NCBI RefSeq assembly: GCF_027595985.1
Contig: NC_073304.1
Coordinates: forward strand, 46,024,637-46,088,636
Length of the DNA stretch: 64,000 nt
Source of the DNA: Sorex araneus
Taxonomy: Eukaryota; Chordata; Mammalia; Eulipotyphla; Soricidae
Direction: 5' to 3'
Position numbers and translations under genes: made by a program. Below, piece by piece: positions 11,481 through 20,664 of this stretch. How positions within the stretch are numbered: the first letter of the stretch is position 1; the number at the start of each line of letters is the position of its first letter. The notes under the pieces are model-generated. The model saw only the letters and a list, made by a program, of their open reading frames with translations, was not told the origin of the DNA and ran no database searches.

Positions 11481-11900
11481 TCCCCAATTAAGGACCCCTT
11501 TCAGACCAAAACAAAGCCTAAGATCTGCAGAAAAAAACGTTTGCATTTCACTGGAGTCTTGATAATTTGCTGGTGATGACCAGGGCCAAAAGGCTTGTCA
11601 AACTGGAGGGTTACAAGTTATATCAAGGGGTGAAGAGTATGGGACTTCAGCCAGGAGGCTAATTGGCATGGGACTGAGTATGTGAGTCATACAATGTTCA
11701 GTGAGGAGGCAGAAAGCAGGATTGAGAAGAGTCTGGGCCAAGAAAAATAGAATGCAAGCTACAAATATAATGCTAATATTTCTGACTACCACAATAAAAA
11801 AGGTAAAAAGAAACAGATGTAATTAATTTGAATAATACATTTTATTTAACCAATTACCCTAAAATATTATTCCAGCATGTAATAAAAATGATAAAGTATA
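11481..11900. other. no feature recognised
   Basis: Nothing assignable between the possible MIR and the SOR-B nest. Confidence 0.5.
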
Positions 11901-12302
11901 GCCCTTTGTGATAGCACAGCGGTTGGGCGTTTGCCTTTCATGCGGCTGACCCGAGTTCAATTCCTCCGCCCCTCTCAGAGAGCCCAGCAAGCTCCTGAGA
12001 GTATTTTTTTTTTTTTTGCTTTTTGGGTCACACCCAGCAATGCTCAGGGGTTACTCCTGGCTTTGCACTCAGGAATTACTCCTGGCGGTGCTCGGGGGAC
12101 CATATGGGATGCCGGGGATCGAACCCGGGTCGGCCGCGTGCAAGGCAAATGCCCTACCCACTGTGCTATCGCTCCGGCCCCTCCTGAGAGTATTGAGCCC
12201 GTGCAGCAGAGCCTGGCAAGCTACGTGTGGCATATTGGATATGCCAAAAACAGTAACAATAAGTCTCTCAATGAGAGACGTTACTGGTACCCGCTCGAAC
12301 AG
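11901..12302 (+). mobile_element. SOR-B SINE split by a SOR-A
   Basis: Left part 11901-12005 has head 'tgatagcacagcgg', B box 'cgagttcaattcc' and the first body module. The right part 12195-12302 resumes with 'gagcccgtgcagcagagcc' and runs to 'acccgctcgaac', where the usual 3' tail is missing. The interruption is the SOR-A at 12006-12180. Confidence 0.92.
12006..12180 (-). mobile_element. SOR-A SINE, near consensus, nested in SOR-B
   Basis: Very clean reverse SOR-A: oligo-T, 'gctttttgggtcacaccc', 'gcggtgctcgggggaccat', B box 'gatcgaacccggg' and 'gctatcgctccggcccc'. The perfect duplication ctcctgagagtatt at 11992-12005 and 12181-12194 proves insertion into the SOR-B. CpGs are well preserved, which suggests youth. 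Confidence 0.96.
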
Positions 12303-12823
12303 AAATTTCAATTTACTTTTTTCTATTGAGTCTTTGAAATTTGTTGTATATTTTGCAAAGCCCACACCAAAGCTTTAATAGCTATGAGTGACTACTAGCT
12401 TCTGGATTGAACAATGCTGCTTAGAAGGAGTCTCTGTAGGAGAGAGACTGGGAGAGCAGCATAATTCCAAGTTGACTAAGGATCTCTAACATAATGATTT
12501 TCCAGCATGAATATGCATAGAACACCCCTGAGGATCTGAGTGAACTGCAGTCTGATTCACAGGTTCTGGGACAGTCCTTTCTGCTTGTGGCTTCTTTTTA
12601 CTCTGGGCTGTGACAGAGGTATGTTTCCATGGAGACGAAAGCCAAAATAAAGGATGCTCAGGTGAAAGGAAAAGTGGTTCTGACAGAGATGATGATAGTG
12701 AGTCAGGCTATGGATGGATAGCCACCGCTGCATTTCACTTCTTTTGTATTTGTTTTAGGATTCAATTTTAGCATATAACCTCTGAGGAACCTTTGGTTGA
12801 ATTGTAATGATTGACATAGATAA
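12303..12823. other. no feature recognised
   Basis: No assignable gene, RNA or repeat. Confidence 0.5.
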
Positions 12824-13110
12824 CCAAAAATCAGATGTGTCAGACATGTAATGCGATTCAGAGATGACCGCTAGACTAGAACTGTTATGGACTGGATTCC
12901 ACGGGATGTCAAAAGACCGCATGGCTGCCCACCAACAAGATGGTCAGACTTCTTCATCAAAACCCTGAATGAACGGTTTGAGGCTCTTCCTGTTCCTGGA
13001 TCGAGCAGATATCATTGGGCTACACTAGCATGCAACAGGGACAAATGGAGATGTTACTGACGCCCACTTGAACTAATCGAAGATCCACGGGAAGACAAGT
13101 GACAAATGAC
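12824..13110 (+). mobile_element. RTE-clade LINE 3' end, subfamily I
   Basis: The translation gives the C-terminal RTE tract with WIPRDVKRPHG, SDFFIKTLNE and YHWATLA, broken by stops. The 3' end reads 'aatcgaagatccacggg' and 'aagacaagtgac' with no poly(A). No reverse-transcriptase core remains. It matches the copies at 50138 and 62020 in the 'gaagatc' motif. Confidence 0.88.
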
Positions 13111-13339
13111 AGATATTGTTAAGGCAGACAATATCTAACAGAAGGAAGAGCCCTCACTTCCTAGAGGGTTCCAGCCGTCTTTACACCTGACCCGCACTGT
13201 ACTAAGGGCCCACGCCACAGATCCTGAAGTGAGTGGCCATGTACATAGCCACGTGACAGATCTATTCCACAAATTACGTGTTGTTTACAGTTATTCTTCT
13301 TGTCATTCTGTGAGGATGGGTAGCTAAGACAGAGAGCAA

Positions 13340-14812
13340 TTTCATTAACTACAAAAACTCACCCCCAGCACAGCAAGAACACTGGAAAATCGAGGGTGAA
13401 ATGTATCAACTCACCAGGTTCAAAGGACAAAAACAATATCACCAAAGTAATAAAAAACACAAGCAAATCCTCAGATACTCTCTATAGTAATACTATGATG
13501 AGGGTATTCAGTGAGTTCAAAGAAATGATAACACAGGTGGTCAATAATGCACATGACAGTTTGAGAGTGGAAATGCAAAAAGTGACAGAAGTGAAGAACA
13601 GGGCAGGTGTCAATAGAAGCCCAATAGAAGCTCTAAAAAGCATAATAAAAGATCAAGGAGCTCAAAGATGGGAAGGAGAAATCAGTAGGAATTAACAGAA
13701 AGTGGGAAATAGTCTGAAAAAAAATTATAGCTTTACAAAGAAAAGCCCATAAGAAATATATCAGATCTGTCAAATGAGACGAGCTAGATGAATATGAAAA
13801 GATACAGTACAAACAACACCAAGAATACTCTATCCAGCTAGCTTATCATTCAGATCTGAAGACACTATACAAAGCTTCATGGATGGCAACAGCTTAGGGA
13901 ATTCATAGTTTTGAAACAAGTTTTGCAAGAAGCATTAAGAGTTCCTTTAAAGAAAGGGAGAAACATCCCATCTTGTGGCATTGATTATGGCACTCACTAA
14001 CAGTGCATATGGTCATCCTATAATAGAATAATAAATGTTAAAACATATATCAATTGATAATCACAAATTGACATATATTTATTTATTTTATGGTAATTCT
14101 CTTTGCCACTCTTTAGAGTTTTTTTTTGGACCAAGTAATATGAAATAAATTTGTTATATGCCTGTGAAACAGGGAGAAAAAATGCAGATTTGTCTATGAC
14201 AGGGAAGATAGGATGATTACTGAAAGAAGAGCAAAGTACAAAATAAATTTAATGCTGGGGGGAATTGTCTGCCATAGAGGCAGGGGGAGGGATGGGGGGG
14301 GATACTGGGACATTGGTGGTGGAAAATGTGCACTGGTAGAGGGATGAGTGTTTAATCATTTTATGACTAAAACTCGAACATGAAAGCTTTGTAACTATGT
14401 CTCACAGTGATTCAATAAAAAAAGAAAAAAAGAAATTAAATTTAATGCAATATATTTTTGATGCTAGAGTTGAAAATTTATGTAAATAAGAATAGGCAAT
14501 ATAATATGTTGTATTAAATGAGTTGGATTGCTTTATTTATGTTAATATAATATAGCAATCAGTCACTACAAATTGACATTTGTTGATTTATTTTCTGATA
14601 CTTCCATTTGTCATTTCTTTAAGTTTTGTTAGAGCATATGAAATAAATTTGTTACATATCTTCCAAGAGGGCAGGCTAATGGGTGGTAGGAAACCTGGGG
14701 ACACTGATGGAGGGAAGGGGCATTGTTGGTGGGATTGGTGTTGAGATTTATATGCCTTAAAAAACTTTATTATGAATAACTTAAGTTGTGTTTTAATGAA
14801 GAAAAAATATTC
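13340..14812 (+). mobile_element. HAL1-like element (ORF1-only L1 relative), interrupted
   Basis: A 99-residue charged, helix-prone frame (13396-13695: EFKEMITQVVNNAHDSLRVE) looks like an L1 ORF1 coiled-coil segment. It is followed by 'aagaatactctatccagc', 'cttatcattcagatctgaag' and 'gggaattcat', the order I know from HAL1 downstream of ORF1. The 3' part (14440-14812) recurs at 57826-58207. It is split by the L1 at 14256-14437. The 5' limit is uncertain. Confidence 0.55.
14256..14437 (+). mobile_element. L1 3' end, family 1, inside the HAL1-like element
   Basis: 3'UTR motifs 'tgtctgccatagaggcagg', 'ggtggaaaatgtgcactgg', 'acatgaaagctttgtaac', 'tctcacagtgattcaataa' and a poly(A) tail. The duplication aaatttaatgc lies at 14245-14255 and 14438-14448. 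Confidence 0.92.
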
Positions 14813-14947
14813 AGACTATATAACTCGGTACAAGTGTCATGTGGAAGACTACATACTATTTATATGTAGTCTTTACACTTCCACATAACACTTGTACCGA
14901 GTTATATAGTCTGAAATGTTTTTCTTCATTAAAACACAATGACTTAA
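14781..14947. repeat. large near-perfect palindrome (foldback)
   Basis: The left arm 14781-14855 and right arm 14863-14947 are inverted copies apart from a 7-base insertion (14871-14877), a 3-base gap near the outer end and a few mismatches. The loop is about 7 bases. The arms start in the HAL1-like 3' end and run into flanking DNA, so this is an inverted duplication of an insertion edge rather than a transposon terminus. Confidence 0.92.
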
Positions 14948-14964
14948 AAGTTATATTTTGCTGA

Positions 14965-15211
14965 TGGGCTGGAGCAAGAGTGCAGCAGGTAGGGCGTTCA
15001 TCTTCCATGCAACTGACCCGAGTTCGATTCCTCCACCCCTCTCGGAGAGCCCAGCAAGCTACCGAGAGTTTCTCGCCCACACGGCAGAGCCTGGCAAACT
15101 ACCCATGGCGTATTCAATATGCCAAAAACAGTGACAACAAGTGTCACAATGGAGACATTATTGGTGTCCGCTCGAGCAAATTGATGACAATGGGATGACA
15201 GTGACAGTGGC
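14965..15211 (+). mobile_element. SOR-B SINE
   Basis: Head 'gggctggagcaagagtg', B box 'cgagttcgattcc', body 'ggagagcccagcaagctacc' and 'atatgccaaaaacagtgac', end 'gctcgagcaaattgatg', tail 'gacagtgacagtgg'. The duplication tttgctga lies at 14957-14964 and 15212-15219. Confidence 0.94.
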
Positions 15212-15219
15212 TTTGCTGA

Positions 15220-15713
15220 AAATATAGCTAATAGATAATGGAGTAGCTGCAGGTGGGGGATAGTAAGAAATAAACCAGGAGCTTTTGTCTTATAAATAAA
15301 TCTGCCACCTCATCTGTGCTGGGCAGAGAGCCAGGCAGCAGACTTCTCATATACATGTGGCTATGGGAACCAAGGAGAGCCAAGGGGACAAGCTGTGAGG
15401 TCCCGGCATGAGTGGACAGTATATTCTGGAACAGATGATCCAGTGTAAGGTTGGGACATAGAACATTGGTTGCTTCAAAACCACCTTCTGAATGTCAATA
15501 GCTACAACTTCATAAGCATCTGGTGCTTTGTATGCAAATCTTTCATACAGTATAAATTCAGGAATAAATCCTTCATGCTGACACAGGCAAGTTCAGAATT
15601 AACATCAGTTTGTGTTGAACCTATTATTCTCTTGGGATCCTTTTTAAAATCTTAAGTAATGTTTTGTGCCTTAAATTATGTTTCGTATCAGTAGTGATAC
15701 AGAAACCTCTTTT
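15220..15713. other. no feature recognised
   Basis: Single-copy-looking DNA without assignable features. Confidence 0.5.
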
Positions 15714-15731
15714 AAAAATTATAGTTTTTGC

Positions 15732-16248
15732 TTGGCCCAGATAAGATCTGGAGCTGCTGCTCGAGAAACAGACCCTCTGCTCGTACAGACTATGATCCAA
15801 GAGGTCTTCTAACCCATTTTGGCATCCAGAGCGGCTTCTTACAGACATGCCTCTAGACTGTGAACTGAACAAAAATATCAGAAATCCAAAACCGCGTGGC
15901 CGCAACAGCTCATAGAATCTTCATTCTCAGCAATGAAAAGAAATTATTAAATGATGTCTTTTCAGCAGGCCTGATTGTTGGAGGAAAATTCCAAACAATA
16001 ACAGTGAGTTCGCTATTGAATATTGAATGTATTCAAAGTATAGAGAATAAAATGAAGATCATTAGCTACTTAGGTGGGGGCTGGGTGGGAGGGGGGTATA
16101 TTGGGGTTCTTGGTGGTGAAACATGTGCACTGGTGAAGGGATGAGGGTTCGATCATTGTATGACTGACAGTTAAACCTGAAAGCTTTGTATTTTTTTTCT
16201 CACGGTGATTCAATATAATAAAATTTAAAAAATAAATAAAAAATAAAT
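15732..16248 (+). mobile_element. L1 3' end, family 2
   Basis: A 517-bp insertion bounded by the 18-bp duplication aaaaattatagtttttgc at 15714-15731 and 16249-16266. Its 3'UTR is distinct from family 1: 'ttcattctcagcaatgaaaa', 'gcaggcctgattgttggagg', 'gatcattagctacttaggtg', a G-rich run and 'tattggggttcttggtgg'. It then joins the common L1 end 'tcacggtgattcaatata'. Other copies lie at 57013 and 63593. Confidence 0.9.
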
Positions 16249-16266
16249 AAAAATTATAGTTTTTGC

Positions 16267-16887
16267 CTTTTATATCTTTTAAACAATTCTGTGAGTTAAT
16301 GTTGGTAAGTATTGTAGACAATATTTGTCAGTACTTTTTATTTTTCTGAAAGAATACAATGCATTGCTTTTATTTCTGCTCACATCCACATCTCAGCATT
16401 TAGTGGTCCTGAACAGAAAAGTGGGGAAATGTAGCAATTTGCCAGGAAGTCAACATGTGGCCAGCGTGGGGTTTCTGCTGCAGACGCCAGAAGCAGCCCC
16501 CAGGACCGAAAGACTCATCGGATTCGAGGTTCTTTTTGTTCTAGTTGTCCGATTCCAAACCAGAACCATATAGATTGCCAGGACGGCAGGTGAGAGAGAG
16601 CCCTGTTTAACACATCTTCTGTTTGTAAAAGCTAAAGCAGCTAGAGGAAAAAGGAGACAATTCATTCAGATATATTGTCTGATGACTGTTCTTTTAACCT
16701 TATCAAAATCTAAGCTTAAAAACGCGCATGGGCTTCGGGTAACAGCAGAAGGCAGAGGGAGCCGAGGATCCCATGTGCCTCTCCCCGGCTGGTGTAGAGG
16801 AAATCAATGTGGTTTCAAAACTAAGCCAGGTGGTCAGGCTCTTTCCAGTCTTACCTGATTGCAGCTAAGGGCGTGTCATGGAGAGCA
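16267..16887. other. unique, CpG-retaining stretch; candidate exon inside
   Basis: No nameable repeat, apart from a faint MIR-like trace around 16390-16490. It keeps several CpGs outside SINEs (for example near 16480-16530 and 16720-16760). A possible 45-base exon at 16545-16589 is listed separately. No known protein was recognised. Confidence 0.4.
16545..16589 (+). other. speculative 45-base cassette exon
   Basis: A pyrimidine tract ending 'ttctttttgttctag' precedes the 45 bases, and 'gacggcag' followed by 'gtgagag' makes a strong donor. The interval is a multiple of three and open in one frame (LSDSKPEPYRLPGRQ). No matching protein is known to me, and chance splice-like sites are common. 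Confidence 0.15.
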
Positions 16888-16889
16888 GG

Positions 16890-16939
<50 letters not shown>
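16888..16939. repeat. (TG)n microsatellite
   Basis: About 25 uninterrupted TG units. It produces the spurious VCVCV and THTHT frames. Confidence 0.98.
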
Positions 16940-16940
<1 letters not shown>

Positions 16941-17248
16941 GCAACAGGGGCATGAGAAGGAAGGAAAAGCAGTATCCTGGGGTAAAGGTGGCGGAGACTT
17001 TCTTGATTCCAGAACTTCGACTAATGGACAGTGGTTACATAGGACAGAGTGTTTTGATACAGCATGACTTGGATATTTTTCAGTGGACAACAAATTAGCA
17101 TATTGGACAGGAGCCTAGGAGAAATGGCCTTTCAGTAGGCGCATCCTTATGGAGTTCCTGTAGATGAGGCAGTCCTCAAGACAGGTCCCTACTGTGGAGG
17201 CGAGTCTATGGGGATAAAGACGGTGTAGATGGTAGGCGGCTAGTCTGA
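16940..17248. other. flank and possible 3'UTR remnant of the pseudogene
   Basis: Read on the minus strand, the part near 17120-17248 directly follows the UBE2V1-like stop position, so it may be decayed 3'UTR. I could not match it reliably. Confidence 0.35.
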
Positions 17249-17699
17249 CCAGTTGCTGCAACACTGCCCTTCGGCAGGTGTAGCAGCTTCATGCTCTCTT
17301 TAGGCATCAGGAGGCATCCAAGCTCCTACAGCACGACCTTGATGCTGTAGGAATTCTGATCCTTGGCCAGCACTGAGATGGCTCTCGGGTCCACCATGCC
17401 GTTAGAACTATTAACTCTGTTCATATTAATTTTTGTGACAGATCTTACAAAGGTTGGGGGATATGCTTCTGTGTACTTAGGTTCACATTCTATTTTAAAG
17501 CTTTATATTCAGTTTTCCTAAATTGTTCTTGGAAGCCAAACAATTATTATCTCTATTCATGATGGTGTGTCATGTCTTCATCATCTTCTAGACCTCAGCT
17601 AACTGTGCCATCTCCTACGTCTTTCTGGTCTTCTTCAAGTTCTTCCAACAGTCGGAAATTGTGAGGGAATTTTACTCCCAAGCTGGTGGTGGCTGCCAT
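17249..17699 (-). pseudogene. UBE2V1: processed pseudogene of UBE2V1 (Uev1a-type E2 variant)
   Basis: The parent protein is the catalytically inactive E2 variant that pairs with UBE2N to build K63-linked ubiquitin chains. Minus-strand reading starts [20 protein letters not shown] and continues with DVGDGTVS and GLEDDEDMT. Later come a shifted-frame [21 protein letters not shown], then ESMKLL and EGQCCSN. The 451 bp match the expected ~444-bp coding length with no introns. It is disabled by stops (one after DGTVS, one after KVVL), frameshifts and loss of the terminal stop (TGG). VDPRAIS and MAATT favour UBE2V1 over UBE2V2. No poly(A) or duplication was identified. Confidence 0.92.
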
Positions 17700-17736
17700 A
17701 TTATATCACTCAATAATTTTTATTTTAGCTAGACTT

Positions 17737-17980
17737 GGGCTAGAGTGATAGCACAGCAGGTAGGGTGTTTGCCTTGCATGCAGCCGGCCCGGGTTTGATT
17801 CCCCTGCCCCTCTTGGAGAGCCTGGCAAGCTACTGAGAGTATCTCACCGTATGGCAGAGCCTGGCAAGGTACCCGTGTCATATTGAATATGCCAAAAGAG
17901 TAACAACAAATCTCACGATGGAGACTTTTTGGTGCCCACTCAAGCAAATCGATGAGCAATGGGATGACAGTGACAGTGAC
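17737..17980 (+). mobile_element. SOR-B SINE
   Basis: Complete SOR-B from 'gggctagagtgatagcacag' to 'gggatgacagtgacagtgac', with the perfect duplication agctagactt at 17727-17736 and 17981-17990. A good reference copy for the family. Confidence 0.96.
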
Positions 17981-17996
17981 AGCTAGACTTAAAAGA

Positions 17997-18425
17997 TTTT
18001 ATTGTCATACTGGTCCCTTCTCTATCTTATCAACCCTCCACCCCAAACACACTTGTGGTTGATTCCAAACATTGACAGGTCCTCCTACCCCTTGTTTTCC
18101 CTGGCTGTGCCAGTTTATATGTATGTATATATATGTGTATATATTTATGTGTGTATGTATATATGTGTATATATACGTATGTGTATAATTTATTTATATT
18201 TCACAAATAAATGATCTGTCCCTCTCCTTTTGATTCATTTCACTCAGTATAGTACTTTCCATATCCATCCATTTATGATGGGAGGTAAACTGGGGACACT
18301 GGTACTGGGAAACGTACACTGGTGGAGGGATGGGTATTGGAACACTGTATGACTGAAATGTAACCATGAACAGATTTGTAAGGGTCTATCTCACAGTGAT
18401 TCAAGAAAAAAATTAAAAAATGAAT
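17997..18425. mobile_element. L1 3' region with inverted 5' part
   Basis: From 18220 back, the minus strand reads L1: 'actgagtgaaatgaatcaaa', then 'gagggacagatcattta' and 'gagaagggaccagta'. From about 18281 the plus strand reads L1 3'UTR: 'ctggggacactggtactggg', 'gtacactggtggagggatgg', 'tctcacagtgattcaag' and poly(A). The opposed halves fit a twin-primed insertion. A T/A/TG-rich microsatellite lies at 18113-18187. No clean duplication was found. Confidence 0.75.
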
Positions 18426-18540
18426 AAAATAAAATCCACAAGAGAAATTTTTATTTTATTTTGAAGAGTCTTAGATATGATTATTTTGATTATTGAAATA
18501 ATTATATTTATTTATGAAATACTATTTACTCTTTTTCACA

Positions 18541-19346
18541 TTTTTTAATTTCAGGGGCTATTCCTGATAGATCTCTGGAACCCAGCCACAGCCATTCTCA
18601 AGGCCACTCTCTACATGTTTGGATGAGTCTCATGCATGAAGGAACTGGCAGAGGAACCCAGATGTGTGGGACCCGGGGCCAAGATCTCCAAGGCTTCTCG
18701 GATTGGGACTGGGCCTCTCCCACTCCATTTTCCAGTAGCTTGGCAGCCACACCCACAAACTGTGCCCAGTACCGTGCCGTGTAATCCCATCAACGGCCAA
18801 CATCCAGAGACTATAAAACCAAGCTCCTGAAAGCAATGCAGGACATCTAATAGCCTAGTTCTTCCTCATGGAGAACCTGACAAGCTACTGAGAGTTTATT
18901 GCCCACACGGGAGAGCCTGGCAAGCTCGCCGTGGTGTATTCATATTCCAAATACAGTAACAGATATATTCATACCTCTTGGAAAGCCCAACAAGCTACCG
19001 AGAGTATCCTGCCTGCACAGGAAGAGCTTGGCAAGCTATCTGTGGTGTATTCGATATGCCAAAAACAGTAACGATAGGTCTCATTCCCTTGACCCTGAAA
19101 GAGGCTCCAATCATTGGGAAAGAGTAAGGAGAGGATGCTGAAATCTCAGGGCTGAGTGTAATAGAGACGTTACTGGTGCCTGCTCGAGTAAATCTATGAA
19201 CAAGAGGATGATAGTGATAAAGTGATACAGTGATTCCTGACTGTACTCAGGAGTGACCCCCTATGTGGTGGGAATTGAACTATGGTTGTATCAAAATACC
19301 TGTGTGTAAGGAGAATGCTTCCCCTCTTGTACTATATCTCTGGCCT
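18541..19346 (-). mobile_element. old SOR-A SINE split by RTE-NA
   Basis: Left piece 18541-18567 (oligo-T, 'caggggctattcctga') and right piece 19233-19346 ('actcaggagtgacccc', 'gtgggaattgaac', 'cttgtactatatctctggcc') form one reverse SOR-A. The target duplication attcctga lies at 18560-18567 and 19233-19240. Confidence 0.7.
18568..19232 (+). mobile_element. RTE-NA with a duplicated internal module
   Basis: It begins with the GC-rich 5' region ('cagccacagccattctcaag', 'ctggcagaggaaccc'), then 'actataaaaccaagctcctg'. Two tandem copies follow of the module that ends in 'gtggtgtattc' (about 18870-18965 and 18966-19065). It finishes with 'gacgttactggtgcctgc' and the tail 'gtgataaagtgatacagtg'. 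A single version of this module forms the SOR-B body. No coding capacity is visible. Confidence 0.82.
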
Positions 19347-20079
19347 CATGATTTCTAAAGCATATTCATTTAGTAATCACCTTTAGTATTTTAACATGAT
19401 GACTTTATAACCTATAGTTCATCAGTTTCTTTTTTCTCTTTCTAAATTATGTAAAGATCTTAGAACATTTTAATAACTATCCTCCAAATGTCCACTATTT
19501 TGTTTTTAAATTTTTTAAATTATAGTTTAGGTAACATTATTGCAATATTAAAATGTATGGTATTGATGTACAAAGTTAATGCACAGCAGCACCACCAAAG
19601 TGCCTCTACTACTATCCCTATGTCAGCTTTAGTCAATTATCATTCTTCCCACTCTTTCTTCCACTGATTGACAATCAATTTTGTAATCTGAGGTCAAGGA
19701 TTTGTCCTTGTTTGATACTGTCTATTTCCTTGTTTTGTCTTTCTATGTTATGCAGATGTATGAGATAATTTGATATTTGTTCTCTTCCCTCTGACTTATT
19801 TCACTTAACATGATACCCTCCAGTTCATACGTATTGCAGTGAACTGCGTGGTTTTATCTTTTCTGACAACTGCGTAGTGTTCAATAGTGTTTCATTCCAA
19901 CGAAAAACTCTTTATTCATTCTTTTGTTGCTGGACATTCAGATTGTTTCCATTTCCTGACTATTGTACTAAGAGCTGCAATAAATATAGCTGTGCATATT
20001 TCTTTTCAAATTAATTTCTTTTTTAGGGTTCATGCCAAGAAGTGGAATTGTTAGGTCACACTGGAGTTCTGTTCTTATT

Positions 20080-20258
20080 TTCCTTGTTTTGTTTTGTTTT
20101 GTTTTGTGTTATTCTTATACATTTTCAAGGGTTATTCCTGGCTCTAGGCTTAGGAGTAATCCCTGCCTTATTCAGGTGTCCTATGCAGTTTTGGGAATCA
20201 AACCTGCATGGTTACACTGTCAGGCAAGCACTTATGCCTTGTGCTATCACTCTAGTTG
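20080..20258 (-). mobile_element. SOR-A SINE inside ancient L1
   Basis: (GTTTT)n-type tail, then 'gggttattcctggctctag', 'gaatcaaacctgcatgg' and 'cttgtgctatcactctag'. Moderately diverged. Confidence 0.75.
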
Positions 20259-20407
20259 GTCTATCTTTCTTGACTAAGGAATATCCTCACTATTTTTCTA
20301 GAAGTTGACCAAAAAAGGTTCCTGTCAATTGTAGGTAAGGGTTCCTTTTTACACATTCCTGCCAACACTTGTTTCTAGTCTTTTTATTTATGCCAGTCTC
20401 ACTGGTG

Positions 20408-20664
20408 GGCTGGAGTGATAGCACAGCGGGTAGGGCGTTTGCCTTGCATGAAGCTGACCCGGGTTCGATTCCTCTGCCCCTCTTCGAGAGCCTGGAAAAC
20501 TACCGAGAGTATCCTGCCCACACGGCAGAGCCTGGCAAGCTTCCTGTGGCGTATTTGATATGCCAAAAACAGTAACAACAAGTGTCACAATGGAGACGTT
20601 ATTGGTGCTCGCTTGAGCAAATCGATGAGCAATGGAATGACAGTGACACAGTGATACAGTGATA
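20408..20664 (+). mobile_element. SOR-B SINE inside ancient L1
   Basis: Complete copy from 'ggctggagtgatagcacag' to 'gtgacacagtgatacagtg', with the perfect 14-base duplication cagtctcactggtg at 20394-20407 and 20665-20678. Confidence 0.96.

Noticed and set aside
16859-17098. Frames with long VCVCVC or THTHTH runs
   Set aside because: They are translations of the (TG)n microsatellite.
17737-17810. tRNA gene at a SOR head with A and B boxes
   Set aside because: The promoter boxes are those of a SINE. There is no cloverleaf with a normal acceptor stem, and the head continues into the SINE body. The same applies to all SOR heads.
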